Source: Posidonia oceanica
Lineage: Eukaryota > Streptophyta > Magnoliopsida > Alismatales > Posidoniaceae
Length of the DNA stretch: 64,000 bases
Reading direction: 5' to 3'
NCBI GenBank assembly: GCA_037176725.1
Contig: JAZBRS010000011.1
Coordinates: 4,960,001 to 5,024,000 of the forward strand
The position numbers and the translations under genes were made by a program. Below the pieces are notes generated by a model that did not search any database, was not told where the DNA came from, and saw nothing but the letters and a program-made list of their open reading frames with translations. Positions 32,445 through 44,592 of the stretch are shown here, piece after piece. The number at the start of each line of letters is the position of its first letter. The stretch's first letter is position 1.

Positions 32445-33580
32445 TAGTTAGTTCTCCAGCCATCTTCCAGCCATTGTATCTCAGGACTCACACGCTCATT
32501 TTGTGATCTGAATGCATGTTTTTGTTCTGCGTTGAGCCAGCTTTAGCTCCGTGAAGTTTATTTCAAGTTTTATCATGTCTGTCTTGCTTGATCCCAGTGA
32601 TGAAAGCCTCTGCTCGGGAGGACTGTCAGCAGTGAAGCTGCCAGGTGTAACGGCGATCAGCCTCGACGCCCCTCTACACGGTGACAGGGCTGGTTGTTGC
32701 CCTGACCGGCGACCCACCTACAGTTCGAGCAGCTGGCGAGCCCCTGATTTCGGGCCCCGTCGCTTGGTTTTCTGGCCTTGTTTATTTGCAGATCTTGTTT
32801 TCCAGCATGCCATCTTTGGTTTCCAAGTTTTTATTTTCCTTTTCGCATCGTTTTATGCCTCGATCGTGGCAGCAACTGCTGCTATGTGGGGAGCTGGTAC
32901 TGCTGTCTGCCGCCTGCCTCACCGGCGATTGGAACAAGCGCCTGCCAGAACAGCGACTGAGCCCTGATCCAGACAGAGCGCCAAACTGCCATTTGCATCG
33001 CCTTTCGCTTGTTTTCTTCGACACCTTTGTTTACAGTTTGCTTTCCTATTGTTTATCGTCTCTTTGCAATGCCTCGATTTCGCTTATTTGCTTTTAAACA
33101 ACGTTTGCTAAGCTTTGCATTGGTTTATAAATTGCATCCTGCATACCGCCTTAGGGTGTATATAAATCGGCATTCATTTGCCAACATTTTGCCACACTGT
33201 AGTGGATCAGTTAGAAAGACCAATTCCTCAGGCATGTCGGGGTGCCTAACACCTTCCTCGTGCGTAATAGGAGTCCTTGCCCATTCTCTGGACCGCATTG
33301 ACTTTGTGTTATCCATTTACAATGGATCTTGCAATCTTTCGAAACACATATGTTTTCCTTGCATGTTCCTTACCTGGCTTTCCTAGTTTTCCCGATTTAA
33401 TAAATTAGGTGGCGACTCCCTTTCTCTTATTTTACTTTCCTTTTGCGTTTGCCTCTGTTTTCCGGTGTTTTCGAGTCGAAATCCCTCCTCGGAACCAACC
33501 GCTAATAGCAACCTAATCTCGATCGATGCACACGAGCTTTGGCATTGTGCATGGACGATCCAATTTTTAGGGTTACTACA

Positions 33581-33720
33581 TTGGATAATTTGAATGCTTT
33601 GGGTTAAAAGTGGTGTTTTGAGTTTGGGTTTAAGGTTTGGAATTGGATTCGCCATGCCACAGTCTGAACAAATCTCCAGAGATTCTTCAACCAAAAGTCT
33701 GTCAAAATGGGGTGTTTACA
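33581..33720 (-). mobile_element. Element C LTR stub (first 140 bp, minus strand)
   Basis: On the minus strand it reads TGTAAACACCCCATTTTG... away from a perfect polypurine tract, so this is the U3 start of the C 3' LTR, cut by insertion of B. The rest of this LTR lies on the other side of B, outside the window. Confidence 0.85.
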
Positions 33721-33724
33721 GATG

Positions 33725-33733
33725 CCCCTCCCT
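33725..33733 (-). promoter_or_regulatory. Polypurine tract of element C
   Basis: Minus strand AGGGAGGGG followed by CATC and the LTR start at 33720, identical to element A. Confidence 0.85.
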
Positions 33734-34086
33734 GAGCAAGGTCAAGCGTAGTGAGACCATGGCTCAGGGTTGACAAGACACCCCACCTGACACCGGCAAG
33801 AGCACAAATGATATTGGCGTGAGTCCTTTATTCGACAGATGCATCGAAAGTCGTGACTCGTTGCCGCAATGCAAATGCAAATGATTATGAGTTGACAGAC
33901 TCATCACCGGATAGTTTGGGTTATCAGCCCAAGAAAAGGACGCCTGACATTATGACGGATGTTGTCTGGGTAGTTAGGGCTACCAGCCCCAAAGAGAAGA
34001 AAGATAACTTGTCCTCGCCCGAGGAAGCAAGCAAATGGCTAGAGCCGTGAGAAATAGAAGGGGCAAAATTCCGAGAATGCGTGAAA

Positions 34087-34106
34087 GAAGAGGGGGGCAT
34101 CTCTTC
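34087..34106 (-). repeat. GAAGAG/CTCTTC hairpin, element C (copy 1)
   Basis: Six-bp perfect stem around a GGGGGGCAT loop (minus strand ATGCCCCC). Confidence 0.65.
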
Positions 34107-34183
34107 CTGCTGAGCAAGAAAGCAAGCAAGAAAAGAAAGCTAGACAAGGGACATTCTTTCCTGCCGAGAAATAAAGCAAGCAA

Positions 34184-34204
34184 GAAGAGGGGCATCCTCT
34201 CTTC
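34184..34204 (-). repeat. GAAGAG/CTCTTC hairpin, element C (copy 2)
   Basis: Six-bp perfect stem, minus-strand loop AGGATGCCC. Counterpart of 18733-18751 in A and 30108-30126 in B. Confidence 0.7.
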
Positions 34205-34227
34205 CGCTAAAGAAGCAAAGCAAGCGG

Positions 34228-34252
34228 GACTTCATCCGCCTGGAGCGAAGTC
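34228..34252 (-). repeat. GACTTC/GAAGTC hairpin, element C
   Basis: Counterpart of 18690-18714 in A. The CTCCAGG loop core is retained while stem position 6 is C-G rather than T-A. Confidence 0.7.
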
Positions 34253-34270
34253 ACGCAAAGGATGATAATT

Positions 34271-35790
34271 GGTAAGTTTCGGACTTACCGACCGGAAGAG
34301 GCACAAAGATAGATGATAGATTTCGGACCTATCGACCGCAAAGGGGGAGAAAAAGTGATAAGTTTCGGACTTATCGACCGGAAGGATGAGTTTCGGATCA
34401 TCAGCCGAGGAAAGGAAAAAGTGATAAGTTTCGGACTTATCGACCAGAAGGGATGAGTTTCAGATCATCAGCCGAGGAAAGGTTACAAATGCAAATGATA
34501 AGTTATCGGACTTATCGACCAGAAGTGATGAGTTTCGAATTATCAGCCGAGGAGGTTGCAAATGCGAATGATAAGTTATCAGACTTATCAACCAGAAGTG
34601 ATGAGTTTCGAATTATCAGCCGAGGAGGTTGCAAATGCGAATGATAAGTTATCGGACTTATCGACCGGAAGTGATGAGTTTTGGATCATCAGTCGAGGGT
34701 GCAAATGCAGATGATAAGTTTTCGGACTTATCGACCAGAAGTGATGAGTTTCAGATCATCAGCCGAGGAGGTTGCAATGCGAATGATAACTTATCGGACT
34801 TATCGACTGGAAGTGATGTGTTTTGGATCATCAACCGAGGGAAGGAAAAAGCAAATGATAAGTTATCAAACTTATCGACCAAAAGTGATGAGTTTCAGAT
34901 CATCAGCTGAGGAAAATAAAAGGCAAATGATAAGTTATCGGACTTATCGACCAAGAGTGATGAGTTTCAGATCATCAGCCGAGGAAAAGAAAAAGCAAAT
35001 GATAAGTTATCGGACTTATCGACTAGGAGTGATGAGTTTCGGATCAACAGCCGAGGAAAAGAAAAAGCAAATGATAAGCTATCGGACTTATCAACCAAAA
35101 GTGATGAGTTTCGGATCATCAGCCGAGGAACAGAAAAGGCAAATGATAAGTTATCGGACTTATCGACTAGGAGTGATGAGTTTCGGATCATCAGCCGAGG
35201 AAAAGAAAAAGTAAATGATAAGTTATCGGACTTATCGACCAGGAGTGATGAGTTTCAGATCATCAGCCGAGGAAAAGAAAAAGCAAATGATAAGTTATCG
35301 GACTTATCGACCAGGAGTGATGAGTTTTGGATCATCAGGCGAGAAAAAGAAAAAGCAAATGATAAGTTATCGGACTTATCGACCAGGAGTGATGAGTTTC
35401 GGATCTTCAGTCGAGAAAAAAAAAGGCAAATGATAAGTTATCGGACTTATCAACCAGAAGGATGAGTTTCGGATCATCAGCCAAGGAAAAGAAAACGCAA
35501 TTGATAAGTTATCAAACTTATCGACCAGGAGTGATGAGTTTCGGATCATCAGCCAAGAAAAAGAAAAAACAAATGATAAGTTACCGGACTTATTGACCAG
35601 AAGGATGAGTTTCGGATCATCAGCCGAGAAAAAGAAAAAGCAAATGATAAGTTATCGGACTTATCGACTAGGAGTGATGAGTTTTGAATCATCAACCGAG
35701 AGAAAGAAAAAGTAAATGATAAGTTATCGGACTTATCGCCCAAAAGGACAAGTTTTGGATCATCAGTCGAGGAAAAAAAAAGTAAATGAT
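34271..35790 (-). repeat. Hairpin array in element C 3' UTR (72-bp units)
   Basis: About twenty units of roughly 72 bp, each with two hairpins: GATAAG/CTTATC and GATGA/TCATC, followed by a purine run (GGAAAAGAAAAAGC). The proximal end has variants with changed arms: GGTAAG/CTTACC (34271-34289), GATAG/CTATC (34315-34333) and GATAAG/CTTATC (34357-34375), all around TTTCGGA, the complement of the TCCGAAA loop. Confidence 0.88.
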
Positions 35791-35873
35791 AACAAAAAGA
35801 AAAGAAAAGGAAAGGGGCGTCAGTAGATGACCCCGTGACAGTTAGGTATGTCAATAGGGGAAAGATAGGGGAA

Positions 35874-35929
35874 TGATACCACAAGGTAGCCAAAAAAGAT
35901 GCCCCTGGTATCAGGAATGATACCAAGGG
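35874..35929 (-). repeat. Three-arm inverted repeat, element C
   Basis: TGATACC (35874-35880), CCCCTGGTATCA (35902-35913) and TGATACCAAGGG (35918-35929); the last two pair 11 of 12. Counterpart of 17477 in A and 29048 in B. Confidence 0.75.
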
Positions 35930-36357
35930 ACAGCCGAAGCGCCCTTGGCATCAAAATGCGAAGGATAGAGACAAAACTGATGTGTTTGTCAAGCGAGTAG
36001 ATAGGGGTACCAGCCCGGTGATGAAGATCCGGACGAGGGTGCTCGGTGGCCTTCCTTGATTTAATGGCACTAGTCTGCAGAGATTCTGGGATCTGGATAG
36101 AGTGCGGGGGCTTTCTTGTAGCTTTCCATGTGCTAAAAGTCTTGGTCGCTGCTCCTAACTCTGTGAACTACTCATTACGTCCTATGCAGCGTTCTGGCAG
36201 CAAACTTGGCTAGAGGCCCAAGGCATGATTGGCAAGAACATATATGCATCAAGCAAACTTGAAACACAAGGAGATGGCACAAAACATCCTTACATTGCTT
36301 AAGTTCTGGTTACATGCCTATAGTATGCCATACAAGATACAGCCTGACTCAAAACAG

Positions 36358-36695
36358 AACATGCAACTATACAAATGCCCTAACTGGTTCGGGCTCTCTT
36401 TGATCTCCTGAAATTAGGGAATAGAGGTGCGCCAGGTGGGATCTCGTTGATGGGCTAGAGTCCCTGCACCTCAGTCACATACTCAGGGGTGCACCCTGAG
36501 CCTTTTGCAGTCGCGATGTCTATCAGAACATGCAACTGCGCCTATGCCCTAACTGGTTTGGGCTCTCTTTGACCTCCTGGAATCAGGGAATAAAGGTGCG
36601 CCAGGTGGGATCTCGCTGATGGGCCAAAGTCCCTGTACCTCAGTCACATATTTAGGGGTGCACCCTAAGCCTCTTGCAGCCGCGATGTCCGACAG
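36358..36695 (-). repeat. Tandem duplication (about 169 bp) at the end of the C extra ORF
   Basis: Two adjacent copies each starting AACATGCAACT (36358 and 36527), about 90% alike by eye, covering the last ~45 codons of the extra ORF and a little beyond. The distal copy lies after the stop codon. Confidence 0.8.
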
Positions 36696-37751
36696 CTGTA
36701 CTCCATGGTGCATCAGGTTGGCAAGTTCTATTGTAGCAGCAGTTGAATTGAGAGGATAAGGCTGAAGAAGACTAGGTGTTGTGCTGTCGACAAAGGCGCC
36801 CTGCTAGAAGCCGAACTGCCACATGACCCAGATAGGGTGATATTCCACACCCCCAGTGAACCCTGGCAGCACCACTAGTTGCATGTTGCGGGTGCTGAAG
36901 AAGACGGTGAATGGCTTAGCCGTGGATGGGATGATACGCCAGGTTACTGCATCATCTGTTAGCTTTGACAGCTTCTCGTATTCTTCTTGGACGCTCTTGA
37001 TAGTCCTGGCATGGCCGCTATTGCAGTATGTCTCAAAGGCTTGCCTTTGGGGGTGCAGAATATCCATCTCTATGTGTCCGGCCAGCCAGATCTGTATTAG
37101 GGTCCCACAACCGTAGAAGTGGCGGCAGCGGTGTGAAACACGGTCCATCTCGCAGTAAGTCTCTGCCAGGACGACTAGTGCCAGGTCGATCTGCCAGGTC
37201 ACCATAGCAAGTGCAATTTCAGCAACCTCGATTGCAACCGTCATTCGACCATGGCTGAAAATTAGCTCGCCTAGAAAGCAGGTAACAAAACCTTGGAGCC
37301 ACAACTCATCTCCGAGCTTGGCACACTTCTCGGCAGCTTCATCAAAGTATCCCAGGCGGAGCATGGGCGTAGGCCCATTGGAGCAGATCAATCTTTGCTG
37401 GTAGTCCACCGTGGAGAGTCTAGTCAGTTGGCTCAGGACTACGACATAGCTGTCATGCCTCATGAACATAGCCAGTCTCATGAGCTTGGAGACGCCGCAG
37501 ATCTGGCGTACTTCTTCCAGCATGGGCGTTAGCTTTGTTTTGCCAAAACGGAAGACAAGGTGCGCTGGCTTCCGGAACCTTGCAGCAGTGCACAGGAGAT
37601 GTCAGCTCACCTCCACATCAGCAGCCCTCAACAGTTTGGATGGTATGCCCCACGAGCGCAATCTGTCGTCGTCACCCTCGGTTAGCTCATCGATTCACTC
37701 TCGAAGAGTCTCGGAGCAATGCATCGGGGTCACTAAAGTGGGGAAACCCAT
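36549..37751 (-). pseudogene. Element C extra ORF, plant-mobile-domain-like protein
   Basis: ATG at 37751-37749 (MGFPTLVTPMHCSETLRE) to TAG at 36551-36549: 1203 nt, as in A and B. Longest clean stretch 36804-37523. Core AARFRKPAHLVFRFGKTKL then TPMLEEVRQICG. At the position where A and B share TAG, C reads Gln (STVDYQQRLIC). Its own stops are TGA early (Trp site), TGA (an Arg site) and TAG 36806-36804 (Gln site). The position after integrase and before the hairpin array is the same as in A and B. Confidence 0.7.
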
Positions 37752-38936
37752 TGTACAGGAGAGAGAATGCAGGCAACTGGTGCCAAGCCTTCAAGTACTG
37801 CAACCAAGGTTGTGGTTCATCAGATCATATACAGGCACCTAATCACTGGCTGTCAAGGAAGCAGATTTCAAAGCTAGTACAGCAGTTCAATATGTTAACA
37901 GCTAGCATTCAAATCACAGAAACTAAGCACATTCAAGCCAAGGGGTTTCGCCTGCACGAGGCGAAGTTGCATAAGATAGAGCTAGTATGAGCTCTGGACT
38001 AGTGTAACTCGAAGGAGGTCAACCTGTGCTCGGTAGAAGTACTGTCTCAATGCTGAGCTAAGTCTTGCAGAGCGGAAAGATAGAGGAAAAGTGGATGATT
38101 GATGCTGTAGATATATGCATGGTTTATGATTGATATGTATTGCCCTCAACATATGGAGTGCTTGGTGCCTACAGTAGAGGAAGAGAGTGGTCCCTGACTC
38201 ACTAGACTCTACTCAGACTCCTAACTTATTGGTGGCACTCCAGAAAGGGTGACGATTTTGTGTTTAGATGGTGGCGTGGTGAGGACAGGCTCCATGCCAA
38301 ACTCTCAAAGACCTACACCTACTCTTTTCATTTTTATTATTTCTTTTGCTCCCACATAGGCATGTAGGTTTCCCCTATCCTTGGCTTGGAGGTATAGGGC
38401 ACCTGGTTTGAGACAAGGGAGTTGCTTGCTAGACAGGGGTGGCTAGGCCCTGAGGGATTTGTAGATTACCAAGTGCGAACTTCGACTCCTCTCCAATGGT
38501 AAGTAGGATGGAGAGGGTTACACTGCACACCTCTATCTCTAGGGCCGACTTCTGTCTTTACCTTCTATTTTCTTTCTTTTATGCCCATGCTTAGACATGT
38601 ATTCTTTTATAGCTCACTCTCTCTCACACCCTAGCATTTTATCTCCCTCTAGAGGTGTAAGTCCTAGGGGGTTTGGGCATTTCGCTTGTTCTCATTGAGT
38701 GGTGGCTCCCTCACTGGTTAGGACATCTAAGTAGTGTCAGGTGAGGTAGAGTAGACTCTTTCCAGAGCAGGCAAGCACTTCCGATTTCATCATCAGGCTG
38801 TGAATGTAATGCATGATTCTATTCCCCCTTTTTTCTTTTTTTGCAAATAAAACATGGCTAAAATGCATGGATGTGTTCAAATGCATGTAGGGTGAAGAAG
38901 GGAAAAGAAACTCTGCAAGGTAAGGGTGGCTATAGG
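37752..38936 (-). other. Element C spacer between integrase and extra ORF
   Basis: Non-coding, alignable with the A and B spacers (for example the minus-strand complement of CCTCACTGGTTAGGACATC). A CAG/TACTTGAAG acceptor-like site lies about 45 nt before the extra ORF on the minus strand. Confidence 0.55.
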
Positions 38937-40258
38937 CTACTGATAGTACTTCTTGAGGTAGCATGAGTTGACCGGCTCTGACTGCCTGACCTGGTCCATG
39001 TCCTCAAGGATTGCTGCACCGGTAGAGAAGGTCTGCTTGACCATGAAGGGGCCGCGCCAGTTGGGCCGGAATTTACCTCGACCGTCAGGGAGATGAATGG
39101 CTTGTAGGACGAGATCCCTTAACTGGAAACTTTTGGGTTGAACTTTCTTTAGGTATGCACTAGCCATCCGCTTCTGGTAACACCAAGCATTGTGCATGGC
39201 TTGCAGTTTATGCTCATCAACCAGGTTTAGCTGGACACAGTGATCTTCGACCCATTCTGCCTCCTCCAGCTTAGCTTCTCGTAGGATCCGCAGTGAGGGG
39301 ATCTCTACTTCGATGGGCAGCACCGCGTCCATGCCGTACGCTAATGAGTACGAGGTAGCCCCTGTCGAGGTCCGGACTGATGTCCTGTACGCCCAAAGTG
39401 CATATGGAAGCTTGTCATGCCAATCCTTGTGGGTTTCTGCCATCTTTTTCATGATCTTCACAATGTTCTTGTTGGCAGACTCCACTGCTTCATTCATCTA
39501 CGGCCGATAGGGCGAGAAGTTGTGATGTTTGATCTTGAGGTTTTGAAGATACTCCTTGATCCTTTTGGCTGTGAAATTCGCACCATTGTCAGAGATGAGG
39601 GAGTGTAGGACTCCATACCTGGCGATGATGTTGTTTCTGATAAATTTCTCTATCGCTACGGCCATGACAGCCTTGTAGGAGACCGCTTCCACCCACTTGG
39701 TGAAGTAGTCAATCGCCACAAGGATGAAGCGATGACCATTCGAAGAAGCAAGATGTATAGCACCGATGACATCAATCCCCCAAGTGGAGAAAGGCCATGG
39801 CAACGACATGTTGTGTAGCTGCTGTGGGGGAGCACGAATGAAGTTCCCATGGATCTGGCAATTGTGGCATCTGCACACAAACTGGCAGCAGTCTGCCTCC
39901 AAGGTTGACCAAAAGTAGCCTTGGAGCATGAATTTCTTGGCCATGAGAACACCGTTCATATGAGGGCCGTAGGTCCCTGCATGTACTTGAAGCACAGCAT
40001 GTCAGCCTCCGTCTTGCCCAGGCAACATTGGAGCATCTGGTTGTAGGATCTTCTATATAGCTGCCCTGCTCCTATCACATACTTCGACACCAGACACGCC
40101 AAAGTCCTTCTATCTACTGCTGAGGTGCCAGGTGGGAGGCTGCTAGATTCCAAGAGGACCATGATGTCATGGTACCATGGTTGTTCTTCGATTGGATCTA
40201 CCTCTTCTATACTCATGCAATGCACAGGCTGCTCCATGTGGGTAACTGATACATCCAC
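38937..40258 (-). pseudogene. Element C integrase
   Basis: On the minus strand: linker SIEEVDPIEEQPWYHDIM, zinc finger HAGTYGPHMNG ... CRCHNCQIHG, DDE core GIDVIGAI / ISDNGANF / NEAVESANKN, ending YLKKYYQ-TAG at 38937. Damage: a frameshift near 39995 and TAG 39498 in place of Gln of RPQMNE. Otherwise intact, clearly better than A. Confidence 0.88.
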
Positions 40259-40970
40259 TGCACGGTCTTCAGGTATGCTGAGCTAGGATGCCAAGGTTGC
40301 CAATGCATCTACATATGCGTTCCTTGCTCTATTCATGTATATGAAGCGGATGCTTTCAAATTCTTCAATCAGCTTCAGCAGGTATTCATGATATGGCACA
40401 AGCTTTGGATCTTTTGTCTTCCAGTCACTATTCACTTGAGAGATCACTAGCATGGCATCACTGTGCACATGCAGCTTCTGCACCTTATGCTCGAGTGCAA
40501 CCTTCAATCCCAGGATGCACGCTTCATATTCTGCTTCGTTGTTAGTGCATTCAAAGGTCTGCTTCCTTGCAAAGGGAATCATCTGCCCCTGCGGCGTTGT
40601 TAGCACTGTGCCTACACCTCGACCTTTTTTGTTGATAGCACCATCAAAGTACGGCTGCCACTGCTCTTGGTCTTTAGGGTCCTTCTCGTCAGAATCCTCC
40701 ATTGTGGAAAGGATGTCCTCGTCAAGGAACTGTGTCTGGAGAAGCTGATACTCAAGTAGGGGGAAGTCGGCTAGGTGATCTGCCATGGCTTGCCCCTTCA
40801 TTGATTTCTGCGTGACAAAGGTGATGTCGTACTGAGACAACAACACCTGCCACTTGACACATCTGTCCACCATAGTTGGCTTCTGGAAGAGGAACTTAAT
40901 GTAGTCATGCCGACATAAGAGCTGAACTGGGTACGCCATCATGTAGTGCCTCAATTTCTGTGCGACCCAG
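40259..40970 (-). pseudogene. Element C RNase H pair (gypsy type + archaeal type)
   Basis: KLRHYMMAYPVQLLCRHD and ITFVTQKSMKGQAMADHLA (gypsy-type end), then PYFDGAINKKGRGVGTVL, CTNNEAEYEACILGL, VHSDAMLVISQVN and RNAYVDALATLAS (archaeal type). All acidic catalytic positions of the second domain are present, unlike A. A frame change near 40954 separates it from RT, and TAG 40283 replaces a Trp at the end. Confidence 0.85.
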
Positions 40971-42150
40971 ATGAGAGATAGGCAGTTTTCTCTATAGTGC
41001 TATACCTGGCATCGCAATCATTAAATTTCTTACTCAGGTAATAGATGCCACGCTCCTTTATACCCGATTCATCACGTTGGCCCAAGACTGCGCCCATGGA
41101 ATGCTGCGTGGTAGAAAGGTAGAGAATCAGAGGTCTCCCTGGCGTGGGAGGAACCAAAACAGGAGGCTTGATCAGGAGCTGCTTGATTTTGTCAAATGCA
41201 GCCAGGCACTCCTCGCTCCAGTTGATCTGTGTATTCTTTCTCAAGAGCTTGAATATTGGCTCGCAGATGGGCGTGAGCTGCGCAATAAACTGATTGATAT
41301 ATTGTAATCGCCCCAACTGGCATCGGATCTCCTTTTCGGTTCTAGGGGGTGGCATCTCCACGATGGCTTTTACCTTGCTCGGGTCCACTTCAATTCCCCT
41401 TTGACTGACAATGTATCCCAAGAGCTTTCCGGATGACACCCTGAATACACATTTGTTAGGGTTAAGACGTAGCTTGTACTTCCTCAAGCGGTCAAAGAGC
41501 TTCTTCAGGCAAATGAGGTGATCCTCGGGCTCTTTGGACTTGGCAATCACATCATCCGCATAGACCTCAACTTCTTGGTGCATGAGGTCGTGGAACAGTG
41601 TTGTCATGGCTCTCTGATAAGTGGCCCTAGCGTTCTTGAGCCCAAACGTCATAACTTGGTAGCAGAAGACTCCCCAAGGGGTGATGAATGATGTCTTTTC
41701 TATGTCTTCTTCTGCCATTCTGATATGCTTATAGCCAGAGAAGCCGTCCATAAAGGAGAACATTTTGTGCCCTGTAGTGTTGTCGACTAGGACGTCAATG
41801 TGCGGCAGTGGAAAATCGTCCTTGAGACTCGCCTTGTTCAGGTCCCTGTAGTTGATGCACATGCAGACTCAGCCATCTTTCTTGGGCACTGGCACTACAT
41901 TTGCAAGCCATTCTAGGTATAGGACGACCTTGAGAAAACTGACATTGTGCTGCTTCATGATCTCTTCTTTGATTTTGAGCAGCCATTGTGGTCACCATCT
42001 CCTTAGCTTCTGCTTCACAGGCTTTGCAACTGGATTCAAAGGCAGGTTGTGCACTACTATCTCGACGTTGAGGCCGACCATGTCTTCATAACTCCAAGCA
42101 ATGACGTTTGCATATTCTCTCAAGAATGCTATGAATTCTGCTCTGGCTTG
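40951..42150 (-). pseudogene. pol: Element C reverse transcriptase
   Basis: Open from 41862 to 40951 with INYRDLNKASLKDDFPLP, SFMDGFSGYKHI and the active site YADD (41551-41562, minus), then the gypsy RNase H start IYYLSKKFNDCDARYSTIEKT. Upstream a TGA sits in the position of Gln of KEGQVR; the N-terminal part continues to about 42150 (complement of the LPLNP and EDMVGL region). A single copy of the segment duplicated in A is present. Confidence 0.88.
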
Positions 42151-43406
42151 GGGCGACAGTTTGGCACTAATGCGGACCTCCTTGGCTTCCTCAGCTGTGC
42201 TGATGTTAATAACCTCTGTCTCTTATTCAACATGGAGGTTAGGGCCTTTTGGATCGTCGTCGTAGGGCTGGAACTCAGGCAATGGTTCATCATTCTCATC
42301 TACGCCTGTATCATCCTCCTCTCCATATGCAATGAGTTCTGGGAGGATCTCCTTCTCAAAGGTTGGGTCTGTAATATCGAAGGAGTGTATATGTTCCGCT
42401 TCTTGGCCCTGGTGACGCTTCAGGATAGTCAGCCACGCTCACCCAAGTGTTTCTATATCCTCGGTGTGCGACCTCTGCTCTAGCAGTCTCCTCTGCTTGT
42501 ACTGCTACTGCTGCTACTGCTTGGGCTGCTGTCTCTACTACTGTCTATGCTGCTGTCTGTGCTGTTGTCTGTGCTGCTGTTTGTGCTACTGTCTGTGCTG
42601 CTGTTTCCTCCTCTGTATTTTTTGATGTGCTTGTGGGGAGTATATTGGACTGGCGGCTGATCTGTGTACTCCCGCTTGCTGCACTGATTGAGTGGGGCAT
42701 GTGCTGCACAAACCACCTAGACCTTCCTCTCGACTATAGAGTGATTAACTCATCTGGTCTAGTGGGGGTTGCTGCTGGATCTTCTTCTATGACCATGATC
42801 GAGAGATGGTCTTTCTGCAGGGAGGGATCCGTAGCCACGGCTTTCCCTTTCTTCGCCGCCTGATACTCTGCAGGATTCTCTGCCAATGACACGAGCTGCT
42901 CTTTGTATAGTAGCTCCAAGTCTCCCATCACAAAGTCAATGTGAGCCTCTGCAGCCGCTCCTCCCTCCTCGTCTGAGGGTGAGTCGACATAGTAGGCGTT
43001 GACGGCCTCTGGCTCTGGTTCAATTGCTAGGTGTACCGTTGTCTAAGGCACTTGCTCTACTACCGGCTGCACTGTCTGGTTGTTTGTCTGGCCTTCTGGC
43101 ACACCTGACTGCAGTGCTGTGGCAATCAGAGATGCAAACAAGCTGGATAGCGGTGCAACTGATTGGTGTGCTAGCAAAGTTACTGCTGCTGTTGATGAGA
43201 GAAGCAATGGACTTGTAGGAGCTGCTGGGTGTGCTTGATCTGTCTGTACCTCAGACTACTCATTATCTGAGTAATAATCTTCAATACAAACCCACTCCTC
43301 TGTCGATAGTGGGGAAGTCTGGCACGGCACTTGCTATGCTGTGGCTTGACTGCTGTTCAAGGGTATTTGCACTGGTAAAGTTAGTGAGGTCTCAAGGGAT
43401 GGCCAT
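42151..43406 (-). pseudogene. Element C protease-RT linker (5' part cut off by element D)
   Basis: Minus-strand MGDLELLYKEQLVSLAEN (near 42928) and, further upstream, EEWVCIEDYYSD (near 43290) match A. The segment ends at 43406 inside the complement of A's DLTNFTSAGI, where element D begins. Predicted target duplication for D is GCCAT (43402-43406). Confidence 0.65.
42481..42610 (-). repeat. CTG/CTGTCTGTG simple repeat in C linker
   Basis: Imperfect 12-bp units; the minus strand would code an Ala-Gln-Thr-rich or Asp-Ser-Ser-rich run depending on frame. Element A has a non-repetitive Ala/Ser/Thr-rich stretch in the same place, so the repeat expanded in C. Confidence 0.75.
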
Positions 43407-43647
43407 TGTTGACACCCCATTTTGACCGCTTGGAAGATGGTCGACCTCTCTTGGAAGCTTGCTTGGACTCTAGGATGGCTCTCTTTTTTTCAAATTGACC
43501 CGATTTGACCTAAAACCAAATCCCATTCCAAAACTAGCCAAAACCAACCCAAATCTCAAACCACAACTCAACCTAAGCCTTAACCAACTTTTTAGACCAA
43601 TTCTAGCCAAGGCCCAAGCCCATTTCAGCCTTTCGCCTCTTGCGCTC

Positions 43648-43676
43648 ATTGGACGCAGGCATGGGCTGCGTCCAAT
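43648..43676 (+). repeat. D LTR hairpin module 1 (11-bp stem)
   Basis: ATTGGACGCAG (43648-43658) / CTGCGTCCAAT (43666-43676), 7-nt loop, followed at once by TTGGACGC...GTCCAA (43678-43704), a second hairpin. Confidence 0.85.
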
Positions 43677-44566
43677 GTTGGACGCAACCTGTGCTGGTGT
43701 CCAATGCGCCGGGAGTTGCAGCGGCTACTCTGCCACCTCTGGCTCACCTCCCGTCCCCTCTGCCACCCGTACACACTTACTACCCATCCCCTCACTTCAC
43801 TATAGCCACCCACTAGCTGCCAATGCCGAGTAACAGCCTGCCACCGCCTCTTTACCTCCCCAGCGCGTTTCCCGTTAACCTCCACGGTCACTGCCGTTGC
43901 CACCCAATCTCTGCCACCACAATGACTTCGATGACCCACCAGACCATCCACACTAACTCCCTGACATCCCTCGAGGACTCCCCACACTCAGCGACCCCTT
44001 CCATGCCTACCATTGCCAGCCATTGCCAGACAAAGCCAGCCCAAAAGCCTCTGCCACCGTTGAAAACGAACCCATGAACCCAACAAAACCAGCCACTTCT
44101 CCCTCTTCCAGAGATCACCACACCAACTCTGGTGAGAATTCAGAGCTTGAGCGACCCAGAGCGATTACCCACGACCATTCCCAGACCTCCAGCTCCCTCT
44201 CCCGTGCCTCCTACACGCCAAGGAAGCTCGCCGGAGTTGGCCCACCACCTCCTTCCGCGCCAACTGGCCGAGAGTGGACACACCGTTTCAGGCCGCACCA
44301 TAGTAGGCCTTCGATCCCCTTAGCTCGTGCATGTATGTGGTAATGTTCCTAGCTAGTTTCCACGCTTTTTAGCACAGCACACACCCCTCCCCGCCTTGGC
44401 TTTCCGGCCGCGAGGAGGAGGAGGTGGGTGGAGCAATCCACCCACCTATTTCTGGCACCGAGCATATGGACATGCTCGTCGTCGGCCACTCTTGCTTCCT
44501 AGCAAGTCACTTGGCGATTTTTGGCCACCTTGGCCAGTGATCTTGGTCGAGAAAGTTCCCGACTTA

Positions 44567-44592
44567 TTGGACGCACCAGCTGGTGCGTCCAA
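44567..44592 (+). repeat. D LTR hairpin module 2: perfect 26-bp palindrome
   Basis: TTGGACGCACCAG joined directly to its exact reverse complement with no loop, followed by a weaker GTTG...CGTCCAAC hairpin (44593-44612). Confidence 0.9.

Larger units (their letters stand above)
30602..33580 (+). mobile_element. Element B 3' LTR (2979 bp)
   Basis: TGTAGACACC to GGTTACTACA. Half the length of the A LTR, with unrelated U3 but the same R/U5-like tract (33215-33285, GGTGCCTAACACCTTCC) and the same terminal block (GCTAATAG...CTTTGGCATTGTGCATGGACGATC). It has GC-rich frames (30926-31980) that look protein-like but have no recognisable domain. Hairpin modules at 30876-30895, 32174-32216 and 32398-32444. 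The right side switches into element C LTR sequence at 33581; predicted target duplication TTGGA (33581-33585). Confidence 0.88.

Noticed and set aside
33581..33720. Independent small element between B and C
   Set aside because: It reads as the U3 start of the C LTR directly abutting the C polypurine tract; the B insertion explains the break.
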